A stretch of 64,000 nt of DNA from contig NZ_CP031842.1 in NCBI RefSeq assembly GCF_003441615.1, forward strand, positions 2,240,001 to 2,304,000. Direction: 5' to 3'. The DNA comes from Dechloromonas sp. HYN0024 (GTDB lineage Bacteria; Pseudomonadota; Gammaproteobacteria; Burkholderiales; Rhodocyclaceae). A model generated the notes under the pieces. That model was not told where the DNA came from. It worked only from the letters and a program-made list of their open reading frames with translations, and made no database searches. This document shows positions 57,100 to 64,000 of the stretch, piece after piece. Every line of letters begins with the position of its first letter. The first letter of the stretch is position 1. The position numbers and the translations under genes were made by a program.

Positions 57100-58046
57100 C
57101 GGATACTCACACCCCAGGGAAGTTCGCCGACTTCAATGTCGAGCCGTCTTTGGTAGCTGGCGGTATCGATGACCGAAACCGTCCCGGAACGGCCATTGGC
57201 CACGTAGAGCTTGCTGCCATCCGGCGTAATCGCCATGTTCCACGGCCGCTTGCCGACCTCAATGGTAGCCACTACCGTATTGCTGGCAACATCAATTGCC
57301 ATCACCGACGGATCTCGCCCATTCGAGACAAAAACCCGCTTGCCATCCGGATGCACGGCGATACCCGCCGGATATTGCCCGGCGGTGATTTCTGCCACGG
57401 CACGACGCTCCGCCACATCGATGACATAAACCTTGCCGGTCATTTCGCTGGCCACATAGGCGCGGCTACCATCAGGCAGGAAGCCGATGCCGCGCGGCCG
57501 CTTGCCGACAGGAATACTCGCCACCTGCTTGCGCGCCGCCACATCGACGACATCAACCTGCTCCGCCTCTTCGGCGCTGGCGTAAAGCCAGCGGCCATCC
57601 GGACTGAACACCGCATGTTCCGGATTCTTGCCTTGCACCTTGATACGGGCCAGTTCCCTGCCCTTCGGCGCGGCCAGCAAAACAATACTGTTGTCGTCTT
57701 CAACCGCAACCGCGAGCAACTTGCCATCAGGCGACAGGCTGATCCCTTCCGGCGAGTCGCCAACCCGCACCGCGGCAATCTGCTTGCCGGCCACGGTATC
57801 GACAATGAGTACGCTGCCGGTCTTGCCATCGGTCAGGTAGAGCCGCCCATCGCCAGCCGCAATGCCGCGTGGGCGCTGACCGACGGGAATATTGACGAGT
57901 CGCTGATCGGTCGCAGTATCGATGACGCTGACACTGGCCGATTTTTCGTTCGGCACGTAGGCCAGCGGTGCAGCCAGCGCAGTGCCGGCCAGCACACCGA
58001 CCAACACGGCAAGCAGGAGATGCGGCAAAGTCGGGCGCACGTTCAA
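57096..58046 (-). CDS. PQQ-dependent catabolism-associated beta-propeller protein
   Basis: A 316-residue secreted protein with signal peptide (cleaved near ALAAP) and about seven YVTN-type blades; repeats such as VPVGQRPRGIA, SLSPDGKLLAVA, FSPDGRWLYAS and ITPDGSKLYVANG are plain. It matches the beta-propeller family named for its link with PQQ-dependent catabolism. Function unknown; perhaps a scaffold in cofactor or electron transfer. Overlaps both neighbours by ATGA. Confidence 0.92.
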   Translation of the reverse strand: MNVRPTLPHLLLAVLVGVLAGTALAAPLAYVPNEKSASVSVIDTATDQRLVNIPVGQRPRGIAAGDGRLYLTDGKTGSVLIVDTVAGKQIAAVRVGDSPEGISLSPDGKLLAVAVEDDNSIVLLAAPKGRELARIKVQGKNPEHAVFSPDGRWLYASAEEAEQVDVVDVAARKQVASIPVGKRPRGIGFLPDGSRAYVASEMTGKVYVIDVAERRAVAEITAGQYPAGIAVHPDGKRVFVSNGRDPSVMAIDVASNTVVATIEVGKRPWNMAITPDGSKLYVANGRSGTVSVIDTASYQRRLDIEVGELPWGVSIR

Positions 58047-58891
58047 TTGGCCTGATGAGAGATGCCGTGGCGCTTGAAGATGTCGGCAATCGTGCCGTCA
58101 CGCTTCAAACCAGCCAGCGCGCTGCCAATAGCTTCGGCCAGCGCCTGATCCTCGACCTTGACGGCCATGCCAAGCGGCCAGCTATCGATCTTCAGTTCGG
58201 CAAACTTCGGGCTGTCGAGTACCACCTTGTCCTGCCCCTTGATCGCCGCCTCAAGTTCGCCACGCTGTGCCAGCACGGCAGAAACCTTGCCTTCGGCCAG
58301 CCCCTTGGCCGCTTCGGCAACACTCTTGAAATGCACGACGTTTTCCCGCAGGCGACCATTCAGCACACCGAGCAGGAAGGAATCGGCCAGCGAGGTTGTT
58401 TCGACACCGATCTTTTCCCGCGTGAAGATTTCCAGAGCTACAGCTGCCGAACCCGAAAGCGCCTTTGGCAGACGTTCGGGATTGCGGGCCAGAGCCAGCG
58501 TCTCGACATGGTAAGCGCCAAAGATACGGACTTTGTCGTTGCTGCGCGCCAGATACTCGTCGACCGGCACATGCATCATCACATCCGATGGCTGGGTACC
58601 CAGATAATGGCCTTTCCAGACCATGTTGCGCAGATCGTCGTTCATGTCTTCGTCGGCGTTGTAGCCGACGATTTCGGCGGTCAGGCCAAGCTTTGCCGCA
58701 ATCGCCCGGGCGATGTCGGCATCGATGCCTTTGCCACCGGCCATCGAATATGGCGAAAAATCGTTGTAGACCGCAACGCGCAGACGACCACGCTGACGGA
58801 TCGCATCCAGGCCATCAGCCAGGGCCGGCAGCGCTGCTGCCATGGGCAAGGCAGCCAGGGCCTTGAGCCAGAGACGACGATTATTCTTCAT
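58043..58891 (-). CDS. Quinoprotein dehydrogenase-associated binding protein
   Basis: A 282-residue family-3-type solute-binding protein with a signal peptide that looks Tat-like (NNRRLWLKALAALPMAAALPALA, twin Arg). The SBP_bac_3 pattern begins LRVAVYNDFSPYSM and GIDADIARAIAAKLG. It belongs to the group found with PQQ dehydrogenases, where no ABC transporter is present. It may deliver a ligand, cofactor or metal. It starts 11 bases inside the PedF gene. Confidence 0.92.
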   Translation of the reverse strand: MKNNRRLWLKALAALPMAAALPALADGLDAIRQRGRLRVAVYNDFSPYSMAGGKGIDADIARAIAAKLGLTAEIVGYNADEDMNDDLRNMVWKGHYLGTQPSDVMMHVPVDEYLARSNDKVRIFGAYHVETLALARNPERLPKALSGSAAVALEIFTREKIGVETTSLADSFLLGVLNGRLRENVVHFKSVAEAAKGLAEGKVSAVLAQRGELEAAIKGQDKVVLDSPKFAELKIDSWPLGMAVKVEDQALAEAIGSALAGLKRDGTIADIFKRHGISHQAN

Positions 58892-59309
58892 GGACGGTTT
58901 CCAGCCAGGTGCGGATAGCCCACATGGCCTCCTGACTCAGCGTACCCTCGAACGGCGGCATATAAACACGACCATCGCGCACAGCCCCCTTGCGGATGCG
59001 TTGCAGGAAAACCTCATCCCCTTCGTCAGCCACGGGGAGGTAGCGCAGATCAGGCGCGATGCCGCCGGAAATGGCCCCCAGGCCGTGACAGCGAGCACAG
59101 TTCTGATTGAAAGCGGAATCTCCAATGCGAATGGCTGTCTTATCCTTGCGGTACGGATTGCTCGCCAGGAAATCGGCCCCCAGATTTTTCAGGCCGGTTG
59201 TATCGACAGCCTGCGGCACCACGTCACCGTGCGCAAAAACCTGGGATGCCGTGGCGCTGATGATGAGAGCGGCAGCCAAAGCGCCGATGTGTCGAAATGG
59301 ATGTTTCAC
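58881..59309 (-). CDS. pedF: Cytochrome c550, PedF-like
   Basis: A 142-residue periplasmic cytochrome c. Signal peptide ends near VFAHG; the mature protein begins HGDVVPQAVDTTGL, a PedF hallmark. Haem motif is C71-A-R-C74-H75 in NQNCARCHGLGAISGG, with Met ligand in VYMPPFEG. PedF accepts electrons from PQQ ethanol dehydrogenases in Pseudomonas. The start is a GTG with AAGGAGAC upstream, 50 bases from a sigma-54 promoter. Confidence 0.93.
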   Translation of the reverse strand: MKHPFRHIGALAAALIISATASQVFAHGDVVPQAVDTTGLKNLGADFLASNPYRKDKTAIRIGDSAFNQNCARCHGLGAISGGIAPDLRYLPVADEGDEVFLQRIRKGAVRDGRVYMPPFEGTLSQEAMWAIRTWLETVHEE

Positions 59310-59357
59310 AATGTCTCCTTGATTAGGTTCGGATTACTGCCTTTGTCGGAAGACATC

Positions 59358-59374
59358 TGCAATCCCTGTGCCAG
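59358..59374 (-). promoter_or_regulatory. Sigma-54 promoter of the pedF operon
   Basis: On the minus strand CTGGCACAGGGATTGCA has -24 TGGCAC and -12 TTGCA with 10-base GG-GC spacing, 50 bases before the pedF start codon. Confidence 0.88.
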
Positions 59375-59452
59375 CTCATGTATCGGCACGAAAGATTCTT
59401 CTGGCACAAGGTCTTGCCGGAGATGGCGTAAAAACGTGACACTTCTGCGTGC

Positions 59453-59469
59453 ATGGCACGACCTTTGCT
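59453..59469 (+). promoter_or_regulatory. Sigma-54 promoter of the activator gene
   Basis: ATGGCACGACCTTTGCT matches TGGCACG-N4-TTGCT exactly with 10-base GG-GC spacing, 108 bases before the activator ATG. It faces away from the pedF promoter; about 80 bases lie between. The activator may therefore control its own gene. Confidence 0.85.
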
Positions 59470-59575
59470 AAATGGTGTGGCGCACTGCTCGCTTCATTGC
59501 TAATAAAAGGGGCAGGTGTTACGTTATGAAGCAACAAAAAGACAAATAAAGCATTCCGCAGCTGCCGGAGGAGAG

Positions 59576-61557
59576 ATGGGACAAATACAACTATTGGCCG
59601 AGATTCACGGTCAGCGCCTGCAACAGGCCAGGCAACTCTTTTTTGAAGAAGGCTCCCTGCCCGATGGCCTGATTGATCCGGTCATCCTCCGCTCATGGGA
59701 GCGCTGCCGGCGTTTCGGCCTGGGCGAAGGCAATTTCGTCCCGGTCACCGACGCGATGGATCGGGTCGCCCTGAAAACCGAGCAGGACCGCAATCGCTTC
59801 CTGCTGGCTCAGGGACGACCGATCATGGAGCATGTGTTCGAGCAGATTCGCGAATCCGGTAGCATGGTCATCCTCGCCGATGCCAACGGCCTTCTTCTCG
59901 AAACAGTGGGCGATGCTGATTTCGTCGATCGCGCCGACCGCGTCGCCTTGTCTGCCGGCGCCTCATGGGACGAAAACCAGCGGGGCACCAACGCCATCGG
60001 CACGGCGCTGACCGAAGAAGGCCCGGTGTCCATCCTTGGCGGCGAGCATTTCCTTGAGCACAACGGCTTTCTGACCTGCTGCGCCAGCCCGATCTTCGGA
60101 CCGGATGGCCGCCTGATCGGAGTTCTCGACATTTCTGGCGATTACCGCAGCTACCAGCGGCATACGTTGGGTCTGGTCCGCATGTCGTCAGCCATCGTCG
60201 AAAGGCGTCTGTTCGAATCGGCCCACGCCCGTGACATCCTGGTCTGCTTTCACAGCCGGGCCGACTACCTGGGCAGTCCCAAGGAAGGCCTCGCCGCTGT
60301 TTCGCCCGATGGACAGGTCCTGGCGATGAACCGTAACGGCACCGAACTGCTGGGCATTCGTCAGGTAGACGCCGTGCGCCGCGACTTCTCGATGGTCTTT
60401 GAAAGCAATCTGTCAGCCCTGATCGACCGTCTGCGTCATACGCTACAGGGTAGTTACGAAATCAACGTCAATGGCAAATCACTGCACGTCCAGCTCCGTG
60501 GCCAGCTGCCGCCGTTGGCCGTGGCCGGTCGGGTCTACGATGAACCAGCCTCCATCCGCGCCCCGCGTCGCCCCGAAACCATTGCGCCATCCGGCCCGAC
60601 TCTGGACACCCTGAATACCGGCGACGCCCGACTGCAGGCCGCCATCGAACGCGCCCGGCGCATTCTCGGCAAGGACATCCCCATTCTCATCCAGGGCGAA
60701 TCGGGCGCCGGCAAGGAAATGTTCGCCAAGGGCTTCCACAACAGCGGCCCGCGCGGCAACGGTCCCTTTGTCGCGCTCAATTGCGCATCGATTCCGGAAA
60801 CCCTGATCGAGTCCGAACTGTTCGGCTATCAGGGTGGGGCCTTTACCGGCGCCCGCAAGGAAGGCGCACCTGGCAAGATTCAGCAGGCGCACGGCGGAAC
60901 CCTCTTCCTCGATGAAATTGGCGACATGCCGCTCAACCTGCAGGCCCGCCTGCTGCGTGTCCTGCAAGAGCGCTGCGTGACGCCGCTAGGCAGCACACGG
61001 GCGATCCAGGTCGATATTTCGCTCGTCTGCGCCACCCACCGAAAGCTGCGGGAAGAAGTCGCCCGTGGGGCCTTCCGCGAAGACCTTTATTACCGACTGA
61101 ACGGCATGAGCGTGACCATGCCGGCCCTCCGCGAAAGGACCGACATCCGCGCCCTGGTGGCCAAGATTGCCGCCAGCGAAACGGCAAGCCGCAGCCTGCA
61201 GGTCCGTTTCTCCGAAAAAGCCCAGAGCGCCATAGAGAACTATGCCTGGCCGGGCAACATCCGCCAGTTGTTCAATGTCATCCGGGTCGCCATCGCGCTG
61301 CTCGATGATGACGAATCCCTGATCACTGAAAGCCACCTGCCTGAAGAGTTATTCGAAAACGTGGTGGCCGTCCCCCCACCCAACCCGGCTTCGATCCGTG
61401 GGCAGCAGCCCCGCTGGAAGGGGCCAACAGCATGGATGCCATCGGCCGGCAGGCCGCCATGCGGGCTCTGGAATCGGCCGGCGGCAACATCTCCTCTGCC
61501 GCCCGCCAGCTCGGCATCAGTCGCAACACGCTATACCGCAAGCTGGGGCGGATGTAG
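59576..61557 (+). pseudogene. Sigma-54-dependent AcoR-type activator, frameshifted before its DNA-binding domain
   Basis: An enhancer-binding protein: N-terminal region with GAF (about 75-215), PAS-like (230-310), AAA+ domain (345-580) with Walker A GESGAGKE (374-381), the sigma-54 contact GAFTGA (421-426) and Walker B TLFLDEIGD. After about residue 599 the frame is lost at a C6 run (61372-61377). The Fis-type helix-turn-helix (AIGRQAAMRALESAGG, SSAARQLGISRNTLYRK) lies in the next frame, ending at TAG 61555-61557. One extra C would restore it. As written, the frame runs on to 61678 without a DNA-binding domain. The ATG has GGAGGAG upstream. Confidence 0.88.
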
Positions 61558-61626
61558 GAAGCTGCCTTGGGCTGGTAGTGCTGGGGGCGGGCAAAATCCG
61601 GCGGAACGCTCGCCCCCACCCCAAAC

Positions 61627-62010
61627 CTACCAGCCGAAAACCAGCGGGTTACGCGTCAGCGCCACGCTGACGATATAGGCATAGGCCAGCCCGGCCAGCA
61701 CGAAGAAACGCGCCCGGATCGCTTTGCTCCGGCCGCGTTTCAGCGCCATCATGCCAAACAGGACGTAGGCAAGCAGGCCACAGACTTTAGCCGTCAGCCA
61801 GTTGTTCACAAAGGGATATTGGCCGCTCATCCAGGCCATGGTCAGCGCACTGCCCAGCAGCATGGTATCGACAACATGCGGCAGGATGCCGGTCAGGCGA
61901 TGCTGGCGTAACGGCGATTCGCACAACATCCACCAGCCGCGCAGGCTGAAGCCAAGACCGCTGAGAACGACACAGGTGATGTGCAGGTGTTTGAGGGCGA
62001 GGTAACTCAT
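61627..62010 (-). CDS. SirB2-family membrane protein
   Basis: A 127-residue protein with four spans and the SirB2 pattern LKHLHITCVVLSGLGFSLRG and RLTGILPHVVDTMLLGSALTM. His residues in spans 1 and 2 are conserved in the family and could bind haem; function is unknown. Its ATG overlaps the upstream gene stop (ATGA), so it is coupled to the NnrS-like gene. Confidence 0.88.
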   Translation of the reverse strand: MSYLALKHLHITCVVLSGLGFSLRGWWMLCESPLRQHRLTGILPHVVDTMLLGSALTMAWMSGQYPFVNNWLTAKVCGLLAYVLFGMMALKRGRSKAIRARFFVLAGLAYAYIVSVALTRNPLVFGW

Positions 62011-63305
62011 GGCGTTGCGAGTTTATGCGCCATATCGGCGAGATGCCCTCGATAGCGCCGGACGGCTCCGATCAGGTTCCACCACAGCCAGCCATTGGCA
62101 ACAGCAAAGGCCAGACCCGCCACGCGGGCCAGCCACGCTGGAAAAATGGTGGCAGCAAGCAGCAGAGTCAGCGCGGCGACGTAAGCCAGCATCTGCCGGT
62201 GCATGCCAACTTCGGCCAGAATCCTGTTCATGGCCGGGGCCGGCACCTTGGCCTGACCGAAACTTTGCAGATGCATCCACGACAGGAAGGGAATGATCTT
62301 GTAGAGCATGCCGGTAATGCAGGGGACGAAGCCGCCAGCCACCAGCAAAATGCCAGAAATCACGGTCCAGCCGTCGAGGTCTGCGGCCGCCGGCCACAGC
62401 GCAGCCAGTGACAGCAACACCAGGCCAACGGTCGAGCCGATCAGGCCCAGTTGCCAGTAGCGATACGTGGTATCCGGCCGCGCCCGCCGACGTTTGCCTT
62501 GCAGACGCAGGGTCAGGCCAGCGAAGGCGATGCCGGCCAGCGCCATGCCCAACGGGGCAAGACGGACCAACCAGGGCCATTCGGCGACCAGGGCGAGACT
62601 CCACAGTCCGAGCATGGCCAGCACGAAAATTGGGAACCACCACGAGGCACGGGCCGGATAGCCCGGCGTCAGCTGAAACATCGGCACCACGACATAGGCC
62701 ATCGCGGCGAGCAGAACGCCAGCCCAGCCGCCCAATCCCCAGCCGGCATGCAGATCAGCGAGGGCCATCAGGGGCAAGGACCAGCCACCGGCCAGGGCCA
62801 GCGCCAGGAAAACCCCATAGCCAACGACAACAGCCAGTCCGAACAGAGCCAGCTTGATACCGCGGATGGTCGGGCTGGTCGTCGGCACGCCGATCAGTGC
62901 CCGTGCCGTCACGGCGAGAAAGTACAGTACGGTAAAGCCCAAGATGGCGGCGGCACAGCCCAGCAGGACAGGTGACGCGGCCAGAAATCCGGCGCCCAGC
63001 AGAAGCGCCCCGACCGACAGGCCAACATGGACCAGGCGGGCGACCACCAGCGAATTTTTCAGGCTGGCCCCGGCGACCACCGGCAGTATCTGGATCAGGG
63101 CACCCAGCATCACCTGCAGCATGAAGCCGATGGTCATCAGGTGGGTCGCCGCCAGCAGGCCGGGCGTCCACCGCGAAGCGAGAAGATCGGGCCCCTCGAA
63201 GGCCAGCAACAGTCCAGCGAGCACGGCAAATAGCGGCGCCGTCAGAAAGAACCGCAGCGGCGCCGCGAAGGGCGGGGCGTTCTCAAAGGCCAGCATGGCT
63301 TGCAC
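62007..63305 (-). CDS. Polytopic membrane protein, NnrS-like
   Basis: A 432-residue inner-membrane protein with about 12 spans. Conserved-looking His residues (AATHLMTIGFMLQV, ADLHAGWGLGGW, SWMHLQSFG) resemble haem-copper or NnrS-type membrane proteins linked with nitric oxide or anaerobic respiration. I am not sure of the family. The start is uncertain: a GTG at 63305 or an ATG three codons later. It precedes SirB2 and follows DUF2249 by 29 bases. Confidence 0.7.
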   Translation of the reverse strand: MQAMLAFENAPPFAAPLRFFLTAPLFAVLAGLLLAFEGPDLLASRWTPGLLAATHLMTIGFMLQVMLGALIQILPVVAGASLKNSLVVARLVHVGLSVGALLLGAGFLAASPVLLGCAAAILGFTVLYFLAVTARALIGVPTTSPTIRGIKLALFGLAVVVGYGVFLALALAGGWSLPLMALADLHAGWGLGGWAGVLLAAMAYVVVPMFQLTPGYPARASWWFPIFVLAMLGLWSLALVAEWPWLVRLAPLGMALAGIAFAGLTLRLQGKRRRARPDTTYRYWQLGLIGSTVGLVLLSLAALWPAAADLDGWTVISGILLVAGGFVPCITGMLYKIIPFLSWMHLQSFGQAKVPAPAMNRILAEVGMHRQMLAYVAALTLLLAATIFPAWLARVAGLAFAVANGWLWWNLIGAVRRYRGHLADMAHKLATP

Positions 63306-63334
63306 GGGACTCGGCTTTACAAAGAGGGGTCGGG

Positions 63335-63562
63335 TCAGCGCGAGATCAGAATCTCGAAGGTACCATCCGGCAACAATTCGGTTTGGTAATCGTGACCGTT
63401 CTGGCGCAGCACCTTATAGAGGGGATGTGGCTCGCGAAAAAGCAGCAGCAGCATCTTTTCGCCGTCCTTCAGCGTATCGAGCATTTCCATGGTCGCCACG
63501 AAGGGCCCGGGCGGCTCCATATAGCGGGCATCTACAACATGCGGGGTCTTGGCATGGTTCAT
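63335..63562 (-). CDS. DUF2249 protein
   Basis: A 75-residue DUF2249 protein, a TusA/SirA-like small fold (VVDARYMEPPGPFVATMEML...GEKMLLLLFREPHPLY, ending LPDGTFEILISR). Proteins of this group often sit beside hemerythrins and NO- or nitrite-related genes. The ATG at 63562 overlaps the hemerythrin stop (ATGA), so the two are coupled. Confidence 0.88.
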   Translation of the reverse strand: MNHAKTPHVVDARYMEPPGPFVATMEMLDTLKDGEKMLLLLFREPHPLYKVLRQNGHDYQTELLPDGTFEILISR

Positions 63563-63984
63563 TCGTCGCACAACTCCGTTTCCAGCCGTTCGAGGATGGC
63601 TGGCGATTCGGCGCTCAGATGCTGGTCACACATCGGGTAGAGCATGTTCTCTTCCTTTATGTTGTGCTGCTGCATCATGATGACCAGGGTATCGGCCAGC
63701 CCGAGATAATCCTCGGCATTGGCCTTTTGCAGGGCATCCGCTGCGTCGACCATGAGGCTGCGCAGTTGTTCGTGCTCCATGCGCATGACCTGAGTCGGCC
63801 CCTGACGCATGCCGGTCTTCGCCTCGAAGGTCGGAAACAGCGTCTTTTCCTCGCTGTCGAAGTGAGCCAGCATGGCCGAGCGAAAATGCCCGAAGGTAGC
63901 ACTGGCCAACACCCAATCTCCCTTGCCGACGGCCTGCTCGGCTTCGGCAAACAGATCATCGCAGCGGCGATGGTCGTCGGTCAT
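63559..63984 (-). CDS. Hemerythrin HHE-domain protein (N terminus may lie beyond the edge)
   Basis: At least 141 residues of an all-helical hemerythrin: His/Glu ligands fall in TDDHRRCDD, FGHFRSAMLAHFDSEEKTLFP, MRMEHEQLRSL and MMQQHNIKEENMLYPMCD, the expected di-iron pattern. The ATG at 63984 may not be the true start, since the frame stays open to the window edge (TIRSF upstream) and homologues often begin a few residues earlier. It likely senses or stores oxygen or binds NO. Confidence 0.88.
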   Translation of the reverse strand: MTDDHRRCDDLFAEAEQAVGKGDWVLASATFGHFRSAMLAHFDSEEKTLFPTFEAKTGMRQGPTQVMRMEHEQLRSLMVDAADALQKANAEDYLGLADTLVIMMQQHNIKEENMLYPMCDQHLSAESPAILERLETELCDE

Positions 63985-64000
63985 GAAACTGCGGATGGTG

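Noticed and set aside
59401..59418. CTGGCACAAGGTCTTGCC as another sigma-54 promoter
   Set aside because: GG and GC are 11 bases apart instead of 10.

Overview
The window comes from a betaproteobacterium, most likely a Rhodocyclales relative of Dechloromonas/Azonexus. This rests on GC-rich coding sequence, an rrn operon ordered 16S-tRNA-Ile-tRNA-Ala, an E. coli-like oxygen-sensing Fnr, HemN, many hybrid sensor kinases and a quinoprotein alcohol-oxidation locus. The genus is inferred from gene content only.

Layout. Positions 1-2300 hold the 5' part of an rRNA operon on the minus strand; its 23S gene lies off the left edge. Positions 2300-9600 hold housekeeping genes: greB, a Pit phosphate transporter with its DUF47 partner, a Tas-like reductase, a ferritin-like DUF455 protein and a DEAD-box helicase with a structured leader. 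Positions 9600-17200 hold a Fur-box region with only mini-ORFs, a glutaredoxin, a large PAS/Cache chemoreceptor and a hybrid kinase. Positions 17370-22220 hold an MFS exporter, a small membrane protein, nudC and feoB-feoA. Positions 22400-31050 hold selD, a copper chaperone, a GGDEF-EAL protein, copA, a universal stress protein, a TauE/SafE-like protein, hemN and fnr, with an FNR box between hemN and fnr. Positions 31160-36070 hold a porin, a TonB receptor that closely matches PqqU (YncD, the PQQ importer), an FKBP isomerase and a DsbA-like protein.

The most notable part is 36110-61557, a quinoprotein alcohol-oxidation regulon. A PQQ alcohol dehydrogenase with the lanthanide-type Asp-x-Asp signature and its cytochrome c are transcribed away from a seven-gene, translationally coupled operon: SoxYZ-like carrier, zinc metallohydrolase, TonB, TonB-dependent receptor, NarX-type kinase, LuxR-type regulator and proline iminopeptidase. 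Downstream come an aldehyde dehydrogenase with DUF779 and a cytochrome c, then an operon of PedF-like cytochrome c, quinoprotein-associated binding protein, beta-propeller and cytochrome b561. Last is an AcoR-type sigma-54 activator. I find five sigma-54 (-24/-12) promoters, one before each of these units and one before the activator, all with exact 10-base GG/GC spacing. The simplest reading is one sigma-54 regulon joining alcohol and aldehyde oxidation, electron transfer, and uptake and sensing of a scarce cofactor or metal (lanthanide or PQQ). In this sequence the activator gene carries a frameshift at a C6 run just before its Fis-type DNA-binding domain.

The right end (61627-64000) holds a SirB2 protein, a polytopic NnrS-like membrane protein, a DUF2249 protein and a hemerythrin, coupled by overlapping or close genes. 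No CRISPR array, complete insertion sequence, prophage or integrase was seen.
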